A stretch of DNA of 45,102 nucleotides from Bacilli bacterium. GTDB lineage: Bacteria; Bacillota_I; Bacilli_A; ML615J-28; CAG-313. The notes beneath the pieces were generated by a model that did not search any database, was not told the origin of the DNA, and saw only the letters and a list, made by a program, of their open reading frames with translations. The DNA is taken from the NCBI GenBank assembly GCA_017398545.1, contig JAFQFT010000069.1, positions 1-45,102 on the forward strand, written 5' to 3'. The position numbers and the translations under genes were made by a program. Of this stretch, positions 26,537-34,925 are shown one piece after another (within the stretch, counting starts at the first letter, position 1; each line of letters begins with the position of its first letter).

Positions 26537-27332
26537 TTTCTTCTCCAATCAATATTACAGGATGTTCAATATATTGATAAGCCACACTTAAATTAAATGG
26601 TGGATTATTATCAAACGCTTGACTACATTCCTTATAAGCTAAATCATAATCATTACATTCTTCACTTATATGTCCTAAAATAATATTCTTATTATTATCA
26701 CTAATAAAATCTTTTAAATGCTTAATACATTGTTCATTAGACATATGACCTTGATTACTTAAAATACGATTAATTAACATCCAAGGTCTTCCACTATTTA
26801 AAAGCATCTCAGGATCATGATTAGATTCTATCAAAATAGTATTAATATAAGATAAAATTTTGTAATATTTTTTATCAATATATCCAGTATCAGTGATGCT
26901 TGCAAAACTATTATTAGAATCAACATCTAATTGTTTCATTAAATACCCCATACAATGGGCAGTATCATGAGATAGTTTCATAGGAACAACTGATAAATCA
27001 TTAATATTATATTTAGTATTAGGTTTAATAAATACTTTAGGAAAATTAACTAAATTCCCTCTTAATCTTTTATTAGCTTCAATAAAAGTATTTTCTTCAA
27101 TATATAAAGTAGCAGATGTTTTAGTAAGAATAGAAACTAATTCTTTAATATGATCAGTATGTTCATGAGTAATAAATACCGCATTAAGTTTCTTCAACTC
27201 TATACCTTGATTTTTAAGTCTTGATTTTACTTGTAACATACTAAGTCCAGTATCTATTAATACTTTTGTATTTTTAGTTTCAACATATGTAGAGTTACCT
27301 TTAGAACCACTACCTAACACTACTACTTTCAT
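26529..27332 (-). CDS. walJ: MBL-fold hydrolase WalJ/YycJ
   Basis: Predicted 267-residue metallo-beta-lactamase-fold protein. It begins VVVLGSGSKGNSTYVET, has the metal site THEHTDH near 54-60, then KLSHDTAHCMGYL, SNHDPEML and NIILGHISEECN, all typical of the YycJ/WalJ/VicX group. The family is linked to DNA repair and the WalRK cell-wall operon. Here the walRKHI genes are absent and walJ leads an operon of rlmH, a membrane protein, uvrB, mnmA and recD2. AGGAG precedes the ATG. Confidence 0.92.
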   Translation of the reverse strand: MKVVVLGSGSKGNSTYVETKNTKVLIDTGLSMLQVKSRLKNQGIELKKLNAVFITHEHTDHIKELVSILTKTSATLYIEENTFIEANKRLRGNLVNFPKVFIKPNTKYNINDLSVVPMKLSHDTAHCMGYLMKQLDVDSNNSFASITDTGYIDKKYYKILSYINTILIESNHDPEMLLNSGRPWMLINRILSNQGHMSNEQCIKHLKDFISDNNKNIILGHISEECNDYDLAYKECSQAFDNNPPFNLSVAYQYIEHPVILIGEEND

Positions 27333-27359
27333 CTATTTTATACTCCTTACTAATATAAT

Positions 27360-27388
27360 ATTATACCATTAAATGAATAAATTTTCAA
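27360..27388 (-). promoter_or_regulatory. Strong sigma-A promoter of the walJ-recD2 operon
   Basis: Minus strand shows -35 TTGAAA (27383-27388), a 17-base spacer and a perfect -10 TATAAT (27360-27365) with TG upstream (TGGTATAAT). It is followed by AAGGAG and the walJ ATG. Confidence 0.85.
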
Positions 27389-27426
27389 GTTATATATTAA
27401 AGAAGTATTTATTACTAAATAAGAAA

Positions 27427-27448
27427 AAACCTCTTTTATAAGAGGTTT
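27427..27448 (-). terminator. Terminator after the YjcZ-like peptide gene
   Basis: AAACCTCTT pairs with AAGAGGTTT around a 4-base loop, and the minus strand continues TTT. It lies 21 bases after the stop of the small gene. Confidence 0.85.
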
Positions 27449-27469
27449 ATCTAAAAATAATTTTACTAA

Positions 27470-27559
27470 TTAGAATGCCCAGCATGCGCCAATAATAACA
27501 AGAAGAATAAATAATACTAAGATAAAAGCATAACCATATTCACCACGTGTTTGATTCAT
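27470..27559 (-). CDS. YjcZ-like 29-residue membrane peptide
   Basis: A short gene with reading MNQTRGEYGYAF, then the hydrophobic ILVLFILLVIIGACWAF. The phrase ALIVVLFILLVIIG is the hallmark of YjcZ-family peptides, known in Bacillus as sporulation-associated, and this copy fits except for an Ile-for-Ile/Val type change and a terminal Cys-Trp-Ala-Phe. A very strong GAAGGAGG site (27566-27574) precedes the ATG and a clear terminator follows, so it is a genuine transcription unit. No sporulation gene is nearby, and the lineage may not form spores, so the role here is open. Confidence 0.8.
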   Translation of the reverse strand: MNQTRGEYGYAFILVLFILLVIIGACWAF

Positions 27560-27581
27560 TAGAAATCCTCCTTCCTGAAGA

Positions 27582-27601
27582 CTTATATCAAATACTGATA
27601 T
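27582..27601 (-). promoter_or_regulatory. Promoter and overlapping inverted repeat of the YjcZ-like gene
   Basis: Minus strand TGATATAAG is an extended -10 (hexamer 27582-27587). The perfect inverted repeat ATATCA-AATAC-TGATAT (27585-27601) overlaps it, which could be an operator. The -35 is poor. The predicted transcript starts almost at the ribosome site. Confidence 0.45.
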
Positions 27602-27660
27602 TCTAATATATAATATGAACTACTTTATATTAGATAAATTATAAATGCCTACATAAATAA

Positions 27661-27680
27661 ATTTCACATAGATTTCACAT
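27661..27680. repeat. Two phased direct repeats ATTTCACAT
   Basis: Identical 9-mers start at 27661 and 27672, one helical turn apart, in the divergent region between the YjcZ-like gene and the giant foldase genes. A short hairpin (ACCCTT-AAA-AAGGGT, 27715-27729) lies between them and the plus-strand promoter. I see no gene in 27602-27770. Confidence 0.45.
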
Positions 27681-27770
27681 TAAATAAAAAGTGGAATTTT
27701 TTACCTATTTTCACCCTTAAAAAGGGTAAGTTTTAGTTGAATATTTTAGCCATTTTTGGTAAAATATATA

Positions 27771-27779
27771 TGTTATAAA
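27771..27779 (+). promoter_or_regulatory. Extended -10 promoter of the giant foldase operon
   Basis: TGTTATAAA gives TG-n-TATAAA (hexamer 27774-27779). The -35 is weak. Transcription would begin near 27786, and AAAGGAG at 27802-27808 precedes the ATG at 27814. Confidence 0.6.
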
Positions 27780-27813
27780 ATGACAACGAATATTAAAAGA
27801 AAAGGAGAAAAAC

Positions 27814-30800
27814 ATGTTAAAATTATTAAAACGTATTGCACCTGTAGGTGTTGGGATTTTATTAATCTTATTAATTACAGTTACAGTATCATTAGTTAAA
27901 AATGCTAACGATCGTACACCTGCAATTAACAACGCTGATGGTGTTTATGCTAGTTATGGTGATTTAACTATAACTAACGAAAAACTTTATACTTTAATGA
28001 AAAACCAATATGGTTTAGCTGATATTCTTAACCTAGTAGATGGTGAATTATTTAAAGATGAAGTTGAAAAAGTTGATGTTAATGATGAAAAATTCGTTTC
28101 ATTCATTAAAGAACAAGTCTTCCAAGTAGAAGATATGTCTGAACTTGATGCTGAAGAAGCACAAGAAAAATGGGATGAAGTTATCGATTCATTAAGAATC
28201 ACAGGTTTACTTACAAAAACAGAAGCACAAGATAATGATTATGCTAATGAAAATAGTAAAGTATGGGAAGTAGTTAAAAACTACTACAAATTATCTTATG
28301 CACGTGAAGAATGGGCTAAAGCAGAATACTTAAAGAAATATTTAGAAAATAGAGAAGATGGAAACATGTTCGATATGACTAAAGAAGAAAATGAAACTTC
28401 AAGTATTGAAAAATATTTCGAAGAAAACTACACTGGTAAAGTAACTGGTTTATTTATTCCATTTACATCAGAAGCATCTGCTCTTGCTATGATGGAAAAA
28501 TATGGTATCAATGTTTCTGATAAAGTTTTAGGTTCTAACGATGGTTGGGTAAGTTCTACTTATGACTACTTTGAAAAAGCAGAAGTTGAAGATTCAGATA
28601 TGCTTACTTATTTACAAGTATGTGAAGCATTCTTTAAAATGTATAATGAAGTTTATGCTTACTTAAATGAAGGTAATGATGTAATTACTGAAGATTCTTA
28701 TGAAAAAGTATTAAGAGAAGCTAATACTGTTCAAGCTGTTATTATCGCATTAAAAAAACAATTAGAAAAGAACGAATATGGTGTAGAAGTTACATTACCT
28801 ACACTTGCATATGTAGATGGACAAGATGAAGCTACAATTACTTGGTCTGTTGCAAATGATAAATATGGTAAAATTGAAGAAAACATTCTTAAAGGTGACT
28901 TTACAACAACTGATGATGGCGAATTAGATATCAAATTAAACTTTGAAGTAGAATTCAAAAACGAAAAGAGTTCAGGTAGCGCTACTATCACTTTAAAAGG
29001 TACTAAGAATGCTGAAACAGACAAATACGAATCAGCTGAAGATGCAATTATTACTGTTGATGAAGTTACAGTTTCTCCATTCTATACATATGTATTAAAA
29101 GATGAATTATTAAATAATGAAAACTTCAAGTTCTCTTGGACTGAAGCTGAAGCTACAGAAATTAATGCAACTCTTGCAAACTACTTATCAGTAGATTCTA
29201 CAAACTTAACAATCAGTACTAAACCAACTGAAGCTTACAAATCATATACTGTAGAACCTGTTAAAGTTGGTAACTATTATTATTTAATCTTAAAATTAGA
29301 AGATTTCGAACAATCTGATTTATTCGAAAAAACTGCTGATGGCGAAAATAAAAAAGATGACAATGGTAAATATGTTATTGCTGACCAAGCTTTATATGAT
29401 GAAATCGTTGCTAAAATGACTGAAGAATTATTAACTGATAACGCAATTAACGAAATGTTATATGAAAAACGTTATAACCACAATGTTAAATTCTTTGATT
29501 CATATTTAGAAGCATTATATGAATATGAATATAAATATTTCTATGAAACAACTTTAAAATCTACAGATTATAACGAATATAAGAAAACAAAGAAAAACAA
29601 AAAAGATGTTGTAGTTTCATTCCAAACTGAAGCTGGCAACAAGAAGAGTGTTCAAGAAATTAAAGCTCAACAATTATTTGAAGACTTAGAAAAGAAATAT
29701 GCTGAAAGCAGTGTTGCATCATTAGTTGAAAACTATATTTTAATTACTGATACTACATTAAATAGCATTTATAATCCTTATACAGATACAATCATTAATG
29801 AAACTTCATATAAGAACTTAATGAATTCTGAAATTCAAACACTTCGTAAAAACTTTGAAAGTGACTATTTCACATATTCATATCTATCTTACTATGGATT
29901 TACTCCTAACTTCCCAGCTGAATATGGTTGGAAGAAATTTATTAAAGACTACTTTGTAGTTGAAAATGATCAAGAATTATTAACAGCATCAACATATGGT
30001 GGATCTATCTATGCTGATGCATTAGAAGCATATATTGATACTCTTGCTACATTTGATAAGATTAACGAAGCTATGAAAGAAGCTTATGATGAATGGTATA
30101 GTGTTTCAGTTATTAACTTAATCGTATCTATCGATACTAACTATGATAATAATGATTCTGCTGAAAACTCTGCTGAAATCTTATTAAAAGAAAAAGACAA
30201 CTGGACTGAAGAACAAATTGCTCTTGCAAAAGAATTAGCTGACTTAATGTATGAAGTTGCTAACCAAACAAATGGTACTTCATTATCAGATCAAATGACT
30301 TCTCTTGTTACTCTTTATAATGAAGCAGCTTATGAATATAATGAAACAGAATGGCAAACAAATAAAGCTAACAACACTTCAATTTATGATTACAACTACT
30401 TTGGTAAATATAAATTACAAGGCTTAAATGTTAAATTTGAAACTGCTAACACTTACGACTCTTCTTCTTCTATTATGGAACCATTCGCAGATGAATGTGA
30501 AAAAATGTGGAAACAAGTTGAAGAATTAGGTCTTCTTGGTAAAGCACTTGATGTACCATTCGTTGGTGGTGAAGCATTCGCTACTGACTATGGTTATCAT
30601 AAGATTGCAGTTTTAAGTGCTGATGAAAAAGTTGAATTACCTAACGAAGATGAAGTAAAACTTCATAGAGCATTAGCATTATATAATGCAGTAGTTGAAG
30701 AAATCGCTACAGTAGATGAAAACATTGAAACATACAAGGAAAGTGGTTATAACATCTCTACTTACGAAGCAGAAAAAGCATACTTAGAAACTAAACTTGC

Positions 30801-31068
30801 TAAATACGAACAAGCATTAAAAGGTTTACTAGGTGATGAATATACTGAAGATTATAAACTTGATGAAGAAGTTCAAGAAAAGATTGATCAATGGTATACA
30901 AATGCTGAATCTGAAATTGAAGGTGGAACTCTTGTAACTAGAAGTTACATTGCTAAATTAACTGAAGTTAAGAATAATATCACATTTGCAAACAGTAATG
31001 GTTTAGCAAAATTCGAAGAATTCTTAGAATTATTACTTGCTCAATGTGACAAAGCTGATGCTGAATAG
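27814..31068 (+). CDS. Giant PrsA/SurA-like extracytoplasmic protein with Ig-like insert
   Basis: Predicted 1084-residue, very acidic protein held by an N-terminal helix (about 10-29; no lipobox Cys). Residues 40-85 resemble the SurA_N chaperone segment of PrsA: YASYGDLTITNEKLYTLMK, then LADILNLVDGELF. A VTGLFIPFTSEASALAMM stretch near 210-230 is where a parvulin domain would start, but I cannot show an active one. Residues about 323-416 look like a bacterial Ig-like domain (EATITWSVAND). A second SurA_N-like module appears near 602-645 (KKSVQEIKAQQLFEDLEKKY). It would assist folding of exported proteins; that is inferred. The next gene is a paralogue starting 12 bases after its stop. Confidence 0.72.
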   Translation: MLKLLKRIAPVGVGILLILLITVTVSLVKNANDRTPAINNADGVYASYGDLTITNEKLYTLMKNQYGLADILNLVDGELFKDEVEKVDVNDEKFVSFIKEQVFQVEDMSELDAEEAQEKWDEVIDSLRITGLLTKTEAQDNDYANENSKVWEVVKNYYKLSYAREEWAKAEYLKKYLENREDGNMFDMTKEENETSSIEKYFEENYTGKVTGLFIPFTSEASALAMMEKYGINVSDKVLGSNDGWVSSTYDYFEKAEVEDSDMLTYLQVCEAFFKMYNEVYAYLNEGNDVITEDSYEKVLREANTVQAVIIALKKQLEKNEYGVEVTLPTLAYVDGQDEATITWSVANDKYGKIEENILKGDFTTTDDGELDIKLNFEVEFKNEKSSGSATITLKGTKNAETDKYESAEDAIITVDEVTVSPFYTYVLKDELLNNENFKFSWTEAEATEINATLANYLSVDSTNLTISTKPTEAYKSYTVEPVKVGNYYYLILKLEDFEQSDLFEKTADGENKKDDNGKYVIADQALYDEIVAKMTEELLTDNAINEMLYEKRYNHNVKFFDSYLEALYEYEYKYFYETTLKSTDYNEYKKTKKNKKDVVVSFQTEAGNKKSVQEIKAQQLFEDLEKKYAESSVASLVENYILITDTTLNSIYNPYTDTIINETSYKNLMNSEIQTLRKNFESDYFTYSYLSYYGFTPNFPAEYGWKKFIKDYFVVENDQELLTASTYGGSIYADALEAYIDTLATFDKINEAMKEAYDEWYSVSVINLIVSIDTNYDNNDSAENSAEILLKEKDNWTEEQIALAKELADLMYEVANQTNGTSLSDQMTSLVTLYNEAAYEYNETEWQTNKANNTSIYDYNYFGKYKLQGLNVKFETANTYDSSSSIMEPFADECEKMWKQVEELGLLGKALDVPFVGGEAFATDYGYHKIAVLSADEKVELPNEDEVKLHRALALYNAVVEEIATVDENIETYKESGYNISTYEAEKAYLETKLAKYEQALKGLLGDEYTEDYKLDEEVQEKIDQWYTNAESEIEGGTLVTRSYIAKLTEVKNNITFANSNGLAKFEEFLELLLAQCDKADAE

Positions 31069-31080
31069 GAGGAATAGACA

Positions 31081-33903
31081 ATGAAAAAATTATTTAAAAG
31101 AATTATCCCTTGTTTAATAGTTGTTCTTTCTATCTTCGCAATTGTAAGTTGTAAAGACGATACAAAATATAAATATCCAGATCCAGTTCCTCTATATACA
31201 TCAAATGGAATTTTTGCTGAAATCGGTAACTTAAAGATTAGCAACCAAGATATTTATAATCGCTTATTACAAAGTTATGGTATTGAAGAATTAGAAAACG
31301 CAATTGATGCAGAATTATTAAAAGATGTAGTTTTAACAGATGATCAAGAAAAAGATTTTCAAGATCAAATGAAAAACTTAATCTATGGAACAGTTGATGT
31401 TGAAGAATTAACTGAAGAAGAAAAAGCTGATGCTGAAAAATCATTCAAACTTGACATGATTTCTAACGGTTTAAATATTGATGATAAAACTAGTTCATTA
31501 TATTATGAAAACTACTATCGTTTAGACTATAAACGTTATGTAAAAACATTAGAAGTTTTAACTGCAGAAATTAAAGAAGCTGACGCTGAACTTGAAGAAG
31601 ATGAAGAACCATACTTCACTGATAGTGATTATCTTTCATACTTTACTTCTAATTTCCACAAAACTTATAAATTAATCATTGTAACTTTTGAAAGTGAAAA
31701 AGAAGCAATTGAAACTATGAAAAATGCTGGAATTAACGTTGACTCATTACTTGGTGGTTGGAAAAACGCTGACAACCAAGCATTAACAAACGAACAAGTT
31801 GTTGAAGCATTTAAAGTTATGTACAAAAAAGCTTATAAAGAAGAATGTACAGGTGCTACTGAATATACATATGCTGATTTATTAAAGATCCAAGGTTCTT
31901 CTTCATCATCAGCAATTGCTAATAAAGCAGTTAACCTTGAAAATGGTGAATATACTGAAGGTCCTCTATCTTATTCAGATCGTTTCTTCTTAATGTATGC
32001 TGAAGAAGTTGATTCTGCATATGTTTATGACATTGATGAAACATTTAAAGTTGAAGATAACGAAACTTATATTGCAGAAAAAGATGCAGACAACAATATC
32101 GTTGAAATCACTGACGCATTAAAAGAAAAATTATTCAGCTATTTAGTTGATAATATCTTAGCTATTTCTTCTTCTGCTTATGAAAACAATATTAATCGTG
32201 TTATGTATGAACTTCGTCAAGCTGCTGGTTTAGAAATCTTCGCTGAAGGTTTAGAAATCGAATACAAATCAGCTTACGATACAGTATTTAGCACATTAGA
32301 TATTACAGATTACGAAGCATTTAAAGCAACAGAAAATACATCAAGTACTGAAATTGCTAAATGGAATGGTGGTTCATTAACAGTTGATGAAATGTTTAAC
32401 GCATTAACATCTCGTTATGGTGCAGTTATTACATTATTATTTGTTCAACAATATGTTATTTTAAATAGCGAACACAATAAAGTTGTAAACTACATTACTG
32501 GTGAAGTTTTAGATCAAGAAAAATATGATGAATACTTTGAAGAAGATCTTGAGTCATATAAAGAATCATTTGAAAATGGCGATTTTGAAACTTATGGTTA
32601 CCCATCATCTTATGGTTGGACAAACTTCTTAAGAGATTATTTAGGTCTTACTGAAGAAGCTGCAATTATTGTAGACTTTAACAGCACATTATATGATGAT
32701 GTATTAGCACTTTATACTAAAGCTTTATATATGGCTGAAGTTGGTGATGTTGAAGCTGTTGTATTAACTGGTGATGAAGGTGTTAAAACTTGGGGCTTAA
32801 AATCAGCTAAATGGGCTCTAACTCATGATACTGGCGTTAAAGTAGTTGATGAAAATGTATTACCAGCTATTACACTTGCTTGGGAAGAAGCAGACATTGA
32901 AGGTGTTCCAAATGTTGATGAAAACAATAAACCAGTTGTATATGCTAAAAACGATTACTATGGACACTTCGTTCTAACAACTGCTGATGGTAAATACTTA
33001 ACAGATGTTACAGCTGACCAAGCAGTATTAGAAGCTTATGATGATATCTATGCTGAAACATTCTCTGCTACTGCAAGTGGTGTTTATGTATACTATGATA
33101 AAGATTTTGATGGTACAGCTGATGAATTTGCTGAAGATGATGCATTAGCTACTTCTGCTCAACAATTAGTTACATTAGTTTGGAAAGCAGCTAAAGAATT
33201 ATATGACGCAAAAGATTACTCTCACAAAGAATCAATGACTACATACCTAAATATTGTACTTCGTGAATTCGAACTTGCATCAGAAGATTCATATAGTGTT
33301 TGGTATTCATACAAACAAGAAGGCTTAAGAGTTAAAATTATTAGTGGTTCAACATATTCTAACTCATCAAGTGCTCATGAAAATATTTTAACTGTTGTTA
33401 AAGGAATGTGGTCAGACATCGTTAACTACAATGATGAAGATGGTACAGCTACTTCACTTACAGGTCAAAACTTAGACCCAGTTTATCGTTATGTTAAGAA
33501 TAGTAAAGTATATAACGTTACTCCTTATACATTCGCTGATAAATACGGTTCATTCTATGCTGACAATGGTTTCTACCAATTAGCTGTAACAAAAGCTACA
33601 GCTAGAACAGCTTATGAATATAAGACTTCTACTAAACAACAAAAACCATCTCTATACATCTATGAACAATATCAATTAGATAGCGATGTTCGTGACATTA
33701 CAATTAACTGTAGTTCACAAATTACAACATACTATTCACCTGCAATCACTAGAGTTGCTGGATCAGATGTTGTAAATAAATCAATCTTAACTTCTGCAAA
33801 AGAATTATTAAGTTCTGTAAAATTCACAGAAAACAATACTAAACTTCACGCTGATTTAACTTATTTAGTTGAAGCTGCTTTAGAAGAATTAGACGCAGAA
33901 TAA
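31081..33903 (+). CDS. Giant PrsA/SurA-like lipoprotein, paralogue of the preceding gene
   Basis: Predicted 940-residue acidic lipoprotein; signal with lipobox AIVSC (Cys 24). Residues about 40-85 are SurA_N-like (FAEIGNLKISNQDIYNRLLQ, IDAELLKD), and a YKLIIVTFESEKEAIETMK stretch matches the degenerate parvulin-like start of its neighbour. A second SurA_N-like module (GGSLTVDEMFNALTSRYGA) is near 430-465. YGWTNFLRDYLG matches YGWKKFIKDYFV in the first protein, and both end in a similar acidic ...DAE tail. It lacks the Ig-like insert. Family members similar to PrsA are essential foldases, but PrsA is about 290 residues. TAGGAGG overlaps the upstream stop, so the two genes are translated together. 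Confidence 0.75.
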   Translation: MKKLFKRIIPCLIVVLSIFAIVSCKDDTKYKYPDPVPLYTSNGIFAEIGNLKISNQDIYNRLLQSYGIEELENAIDAELLKDVVLTDDQEKDFQDQMKNLIYGTVDVEELTEEEKADAEKSFKLDMISNGLNIDDKTSSLYYENYYRLDYKRYVKTLEVLTAEIKEADAELEEDEEPYFTDSDYLSYFTSNFHKTYKLIIVTFESEKEAIETMKNAGINVDSLLGGWKNADNQALTNEQVVEAFKVMYKKAYKEECTGATEYTYADLLKIQGSSSSSAIANKAVNLENGEYTEGPLSYSDRFFLMYAEEVDSAYVYDIDETFKVEDNETYIAEKDADNNIVEITDALKEKLFSYLVDNILAISSSAYENNINRVMYELRQAAGLEIFAEGLEIEYKSAYDTVFSTLDITDYEAFKATENTSSTEIAKWNGGSLTVDEMFNALTSRYGAVITLLFVQQYVILNSEHNKVVNYITGEVLDQEKYDEYFEEDLESYKESFENGDFETYGYPSSYGWTNFLRDYLGLTEEAAIIVDFNSTLYDDVLALYTKALYMAEVGDVEAVVLTGDEGVKTWGLKSAKWALTHDTGVKVVDENVLPAITLAWEEADIEGVPNVDENNKPVVYAKNDYYGHFVLTTADGKYLTDVTADQAVLEAYDDIYAETFSATASGVYVYYDKDFDGTADEFAEDDALATSAQQLVTLVWKAAKELYDAKDYSHKESMTTYLNIVLREFELASEDSYSVWYSYKQEGLRVKIISGSTYSNSSSAHENILTVVKGMWSDIVNYNDEDGTATSLTGQNLDPVYRYVKNSKVYNVTPYTFADKYGSFYADNGFYQLAVTKATARTAYEYKTSTKQQKPSLYIYEQYQLDSDVRDITINCSSQITTYYSPAITRVAGSDVVNKSILTSAKELLSSVKFTENNTKLHADLTYLVEAALEELDAE

Positions 33904-33909
33904 AAACAA

Positions 33910-33936
33910 ACTCCTAAGACCAAAAGTCTTAGGAGT
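33910..33936. terminator. Bidirectional terminator between convergent genes
   Basis: An 11-bp perfect stem ACTCCTAAGAC / GTCTTAGGAGT with a 5-base loop has a T-rich tract downstream on the plus strand and TTTGTTTTTA on the minus strand. It serves both the foldase operon and the MBL gene. Confidence 0.9.
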
Positions 33937-33937
33937 T

Positions 33938-34870
33938 TTATTTTTTACCAAGAGTAATAAATAATGAATCTTCTTTAATTTTCTCATAAGAAATATTATC
34001 ACTTATTTCAAATATATATTTATAATAATCTGTTTTAAGAATCTCTACATCACAATTTGCAGTTTTTAAATTATCAAATGTATCATAACTATCTAACCAT
34101 TTAGATGTATTTGTAATAACAACGTATTTAGCTTTTAATAAATTACACAATTTAGGTGTGTTTGTTCCACCCCCACCATGATGACATGATTTATATATTT
34201 CAATATGATTAATATTATGTTTCTCATAAATTCTTTTAACCATTTTATATGATAATTCTTTAAGTTCAATAATATCAGTTGAAGAACAAGTAACATCAGC
34301 TCCAAGAAAAATATTAAATCCTTTTTCTTCAATAAAAACACCTAAGCAATTAAAATTTTCATTAAACTTCTTTTGTTTATAATAAATACTTTCCTTATTA
34401 TTATATATATCATTAAGTCTATTTTTAATATCATAAGTCTCTAATATTGTTCCATGAAAATCAATATCAAATTCATCAACACCTAGTTCATCAATAAATA
34501 TAATATTTGTATATTTCATATTACAAGTATTTATAATTTCATAATAATTTTTAAATTCATTCTCAATATATTCATCATTAGAACTATATCCACTTGAAGT
34601 AGTACCATCTAATCCATAATAACGTTTTAAATAAAGTTTATCTACTTTATAATCATGAACTATATTCGCAACATTACCATAATGGTCATTATGAAAATGT
34701 GTAAGTAAAATAAAATCTATTTTTTGTATATTATGTTCATTTAAATAAGACTGTATCATCGGATAATAAAACTTACTACCTGTATCAATAAAAGCATAAT
34801 GATTATTTTTCTCAAGTATTATTGCGTCACTCCAAATTGTATTTAAAAAATGAATCTTTAACTTATCCAT
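33938..34870 (-). CDS. MBL-fold hydrolase, ComEC C-terminal-like
   Basis: Predicted 310-residue metallo-beta-lactamase-fold protein without signal or membrane helices. IHFLNTIWSDAIILE and AFIDTGS open the fold, the metal site is THFHNDHYGN near 55-62, then GADVTC and KSCHHGG (second-site His) and VVITNTS follow. This set is characteristic of the ComEC/Rec2 C-terminal domain and stand-alone relatives, which act on DNA or other phosphodiesters. Its substrate is unknown. AAGGAG precedes the ATG. It seems to be a single gene, ending on a shared terminator. Confidence 0.82.
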   Translation of the reverse strand: MDKLKIHFLNTIWSDAIILEKNNHYAFIDTGSKFYYPMIQSYLNEHNIQKIDFILLTHFHNDHYGNVANIVHDYKVDKLYLKRYYGLDGTTSSGYSSNDEYIENEFKNYYEIINTCNMKYTNIIFIDELGVDEFDIDFHGTILETYDIKNRLNDIYNNKESIYYKQKKFNENFNCLGVFIEEKGFNIFLGADVTCSSTDIIELKELSYKMVKRIYEKHNINHIEIYKSCHHGGGGTNTPKLCNLLKAKYVVITNTSKWLDSYDTFDNLKTANCDVEILKTDYYKYIFEISDNISYEKIKEDSLFITLGKK

Positions 34871-34890
34871 ATTATTCTCCTTAATTTTAA

Positions 34891-34919
34891 AAGAGTTTCG
34901 TAATAATTACAAAACTCTT
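34891..34919 (-). terminator. Probable terminator after yhaM
   Basis: AAGAGTTT pairs with AAACTCTT with inner pairing of TAAT/ATTA. The minus-strand tail (TTTTAAAATT) is only partly U-rich, so termination may be incomplete and could allow read-through into the MBL gene. Confidence 0.55.
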
Positions 34920-34925
34920 ATTTTT

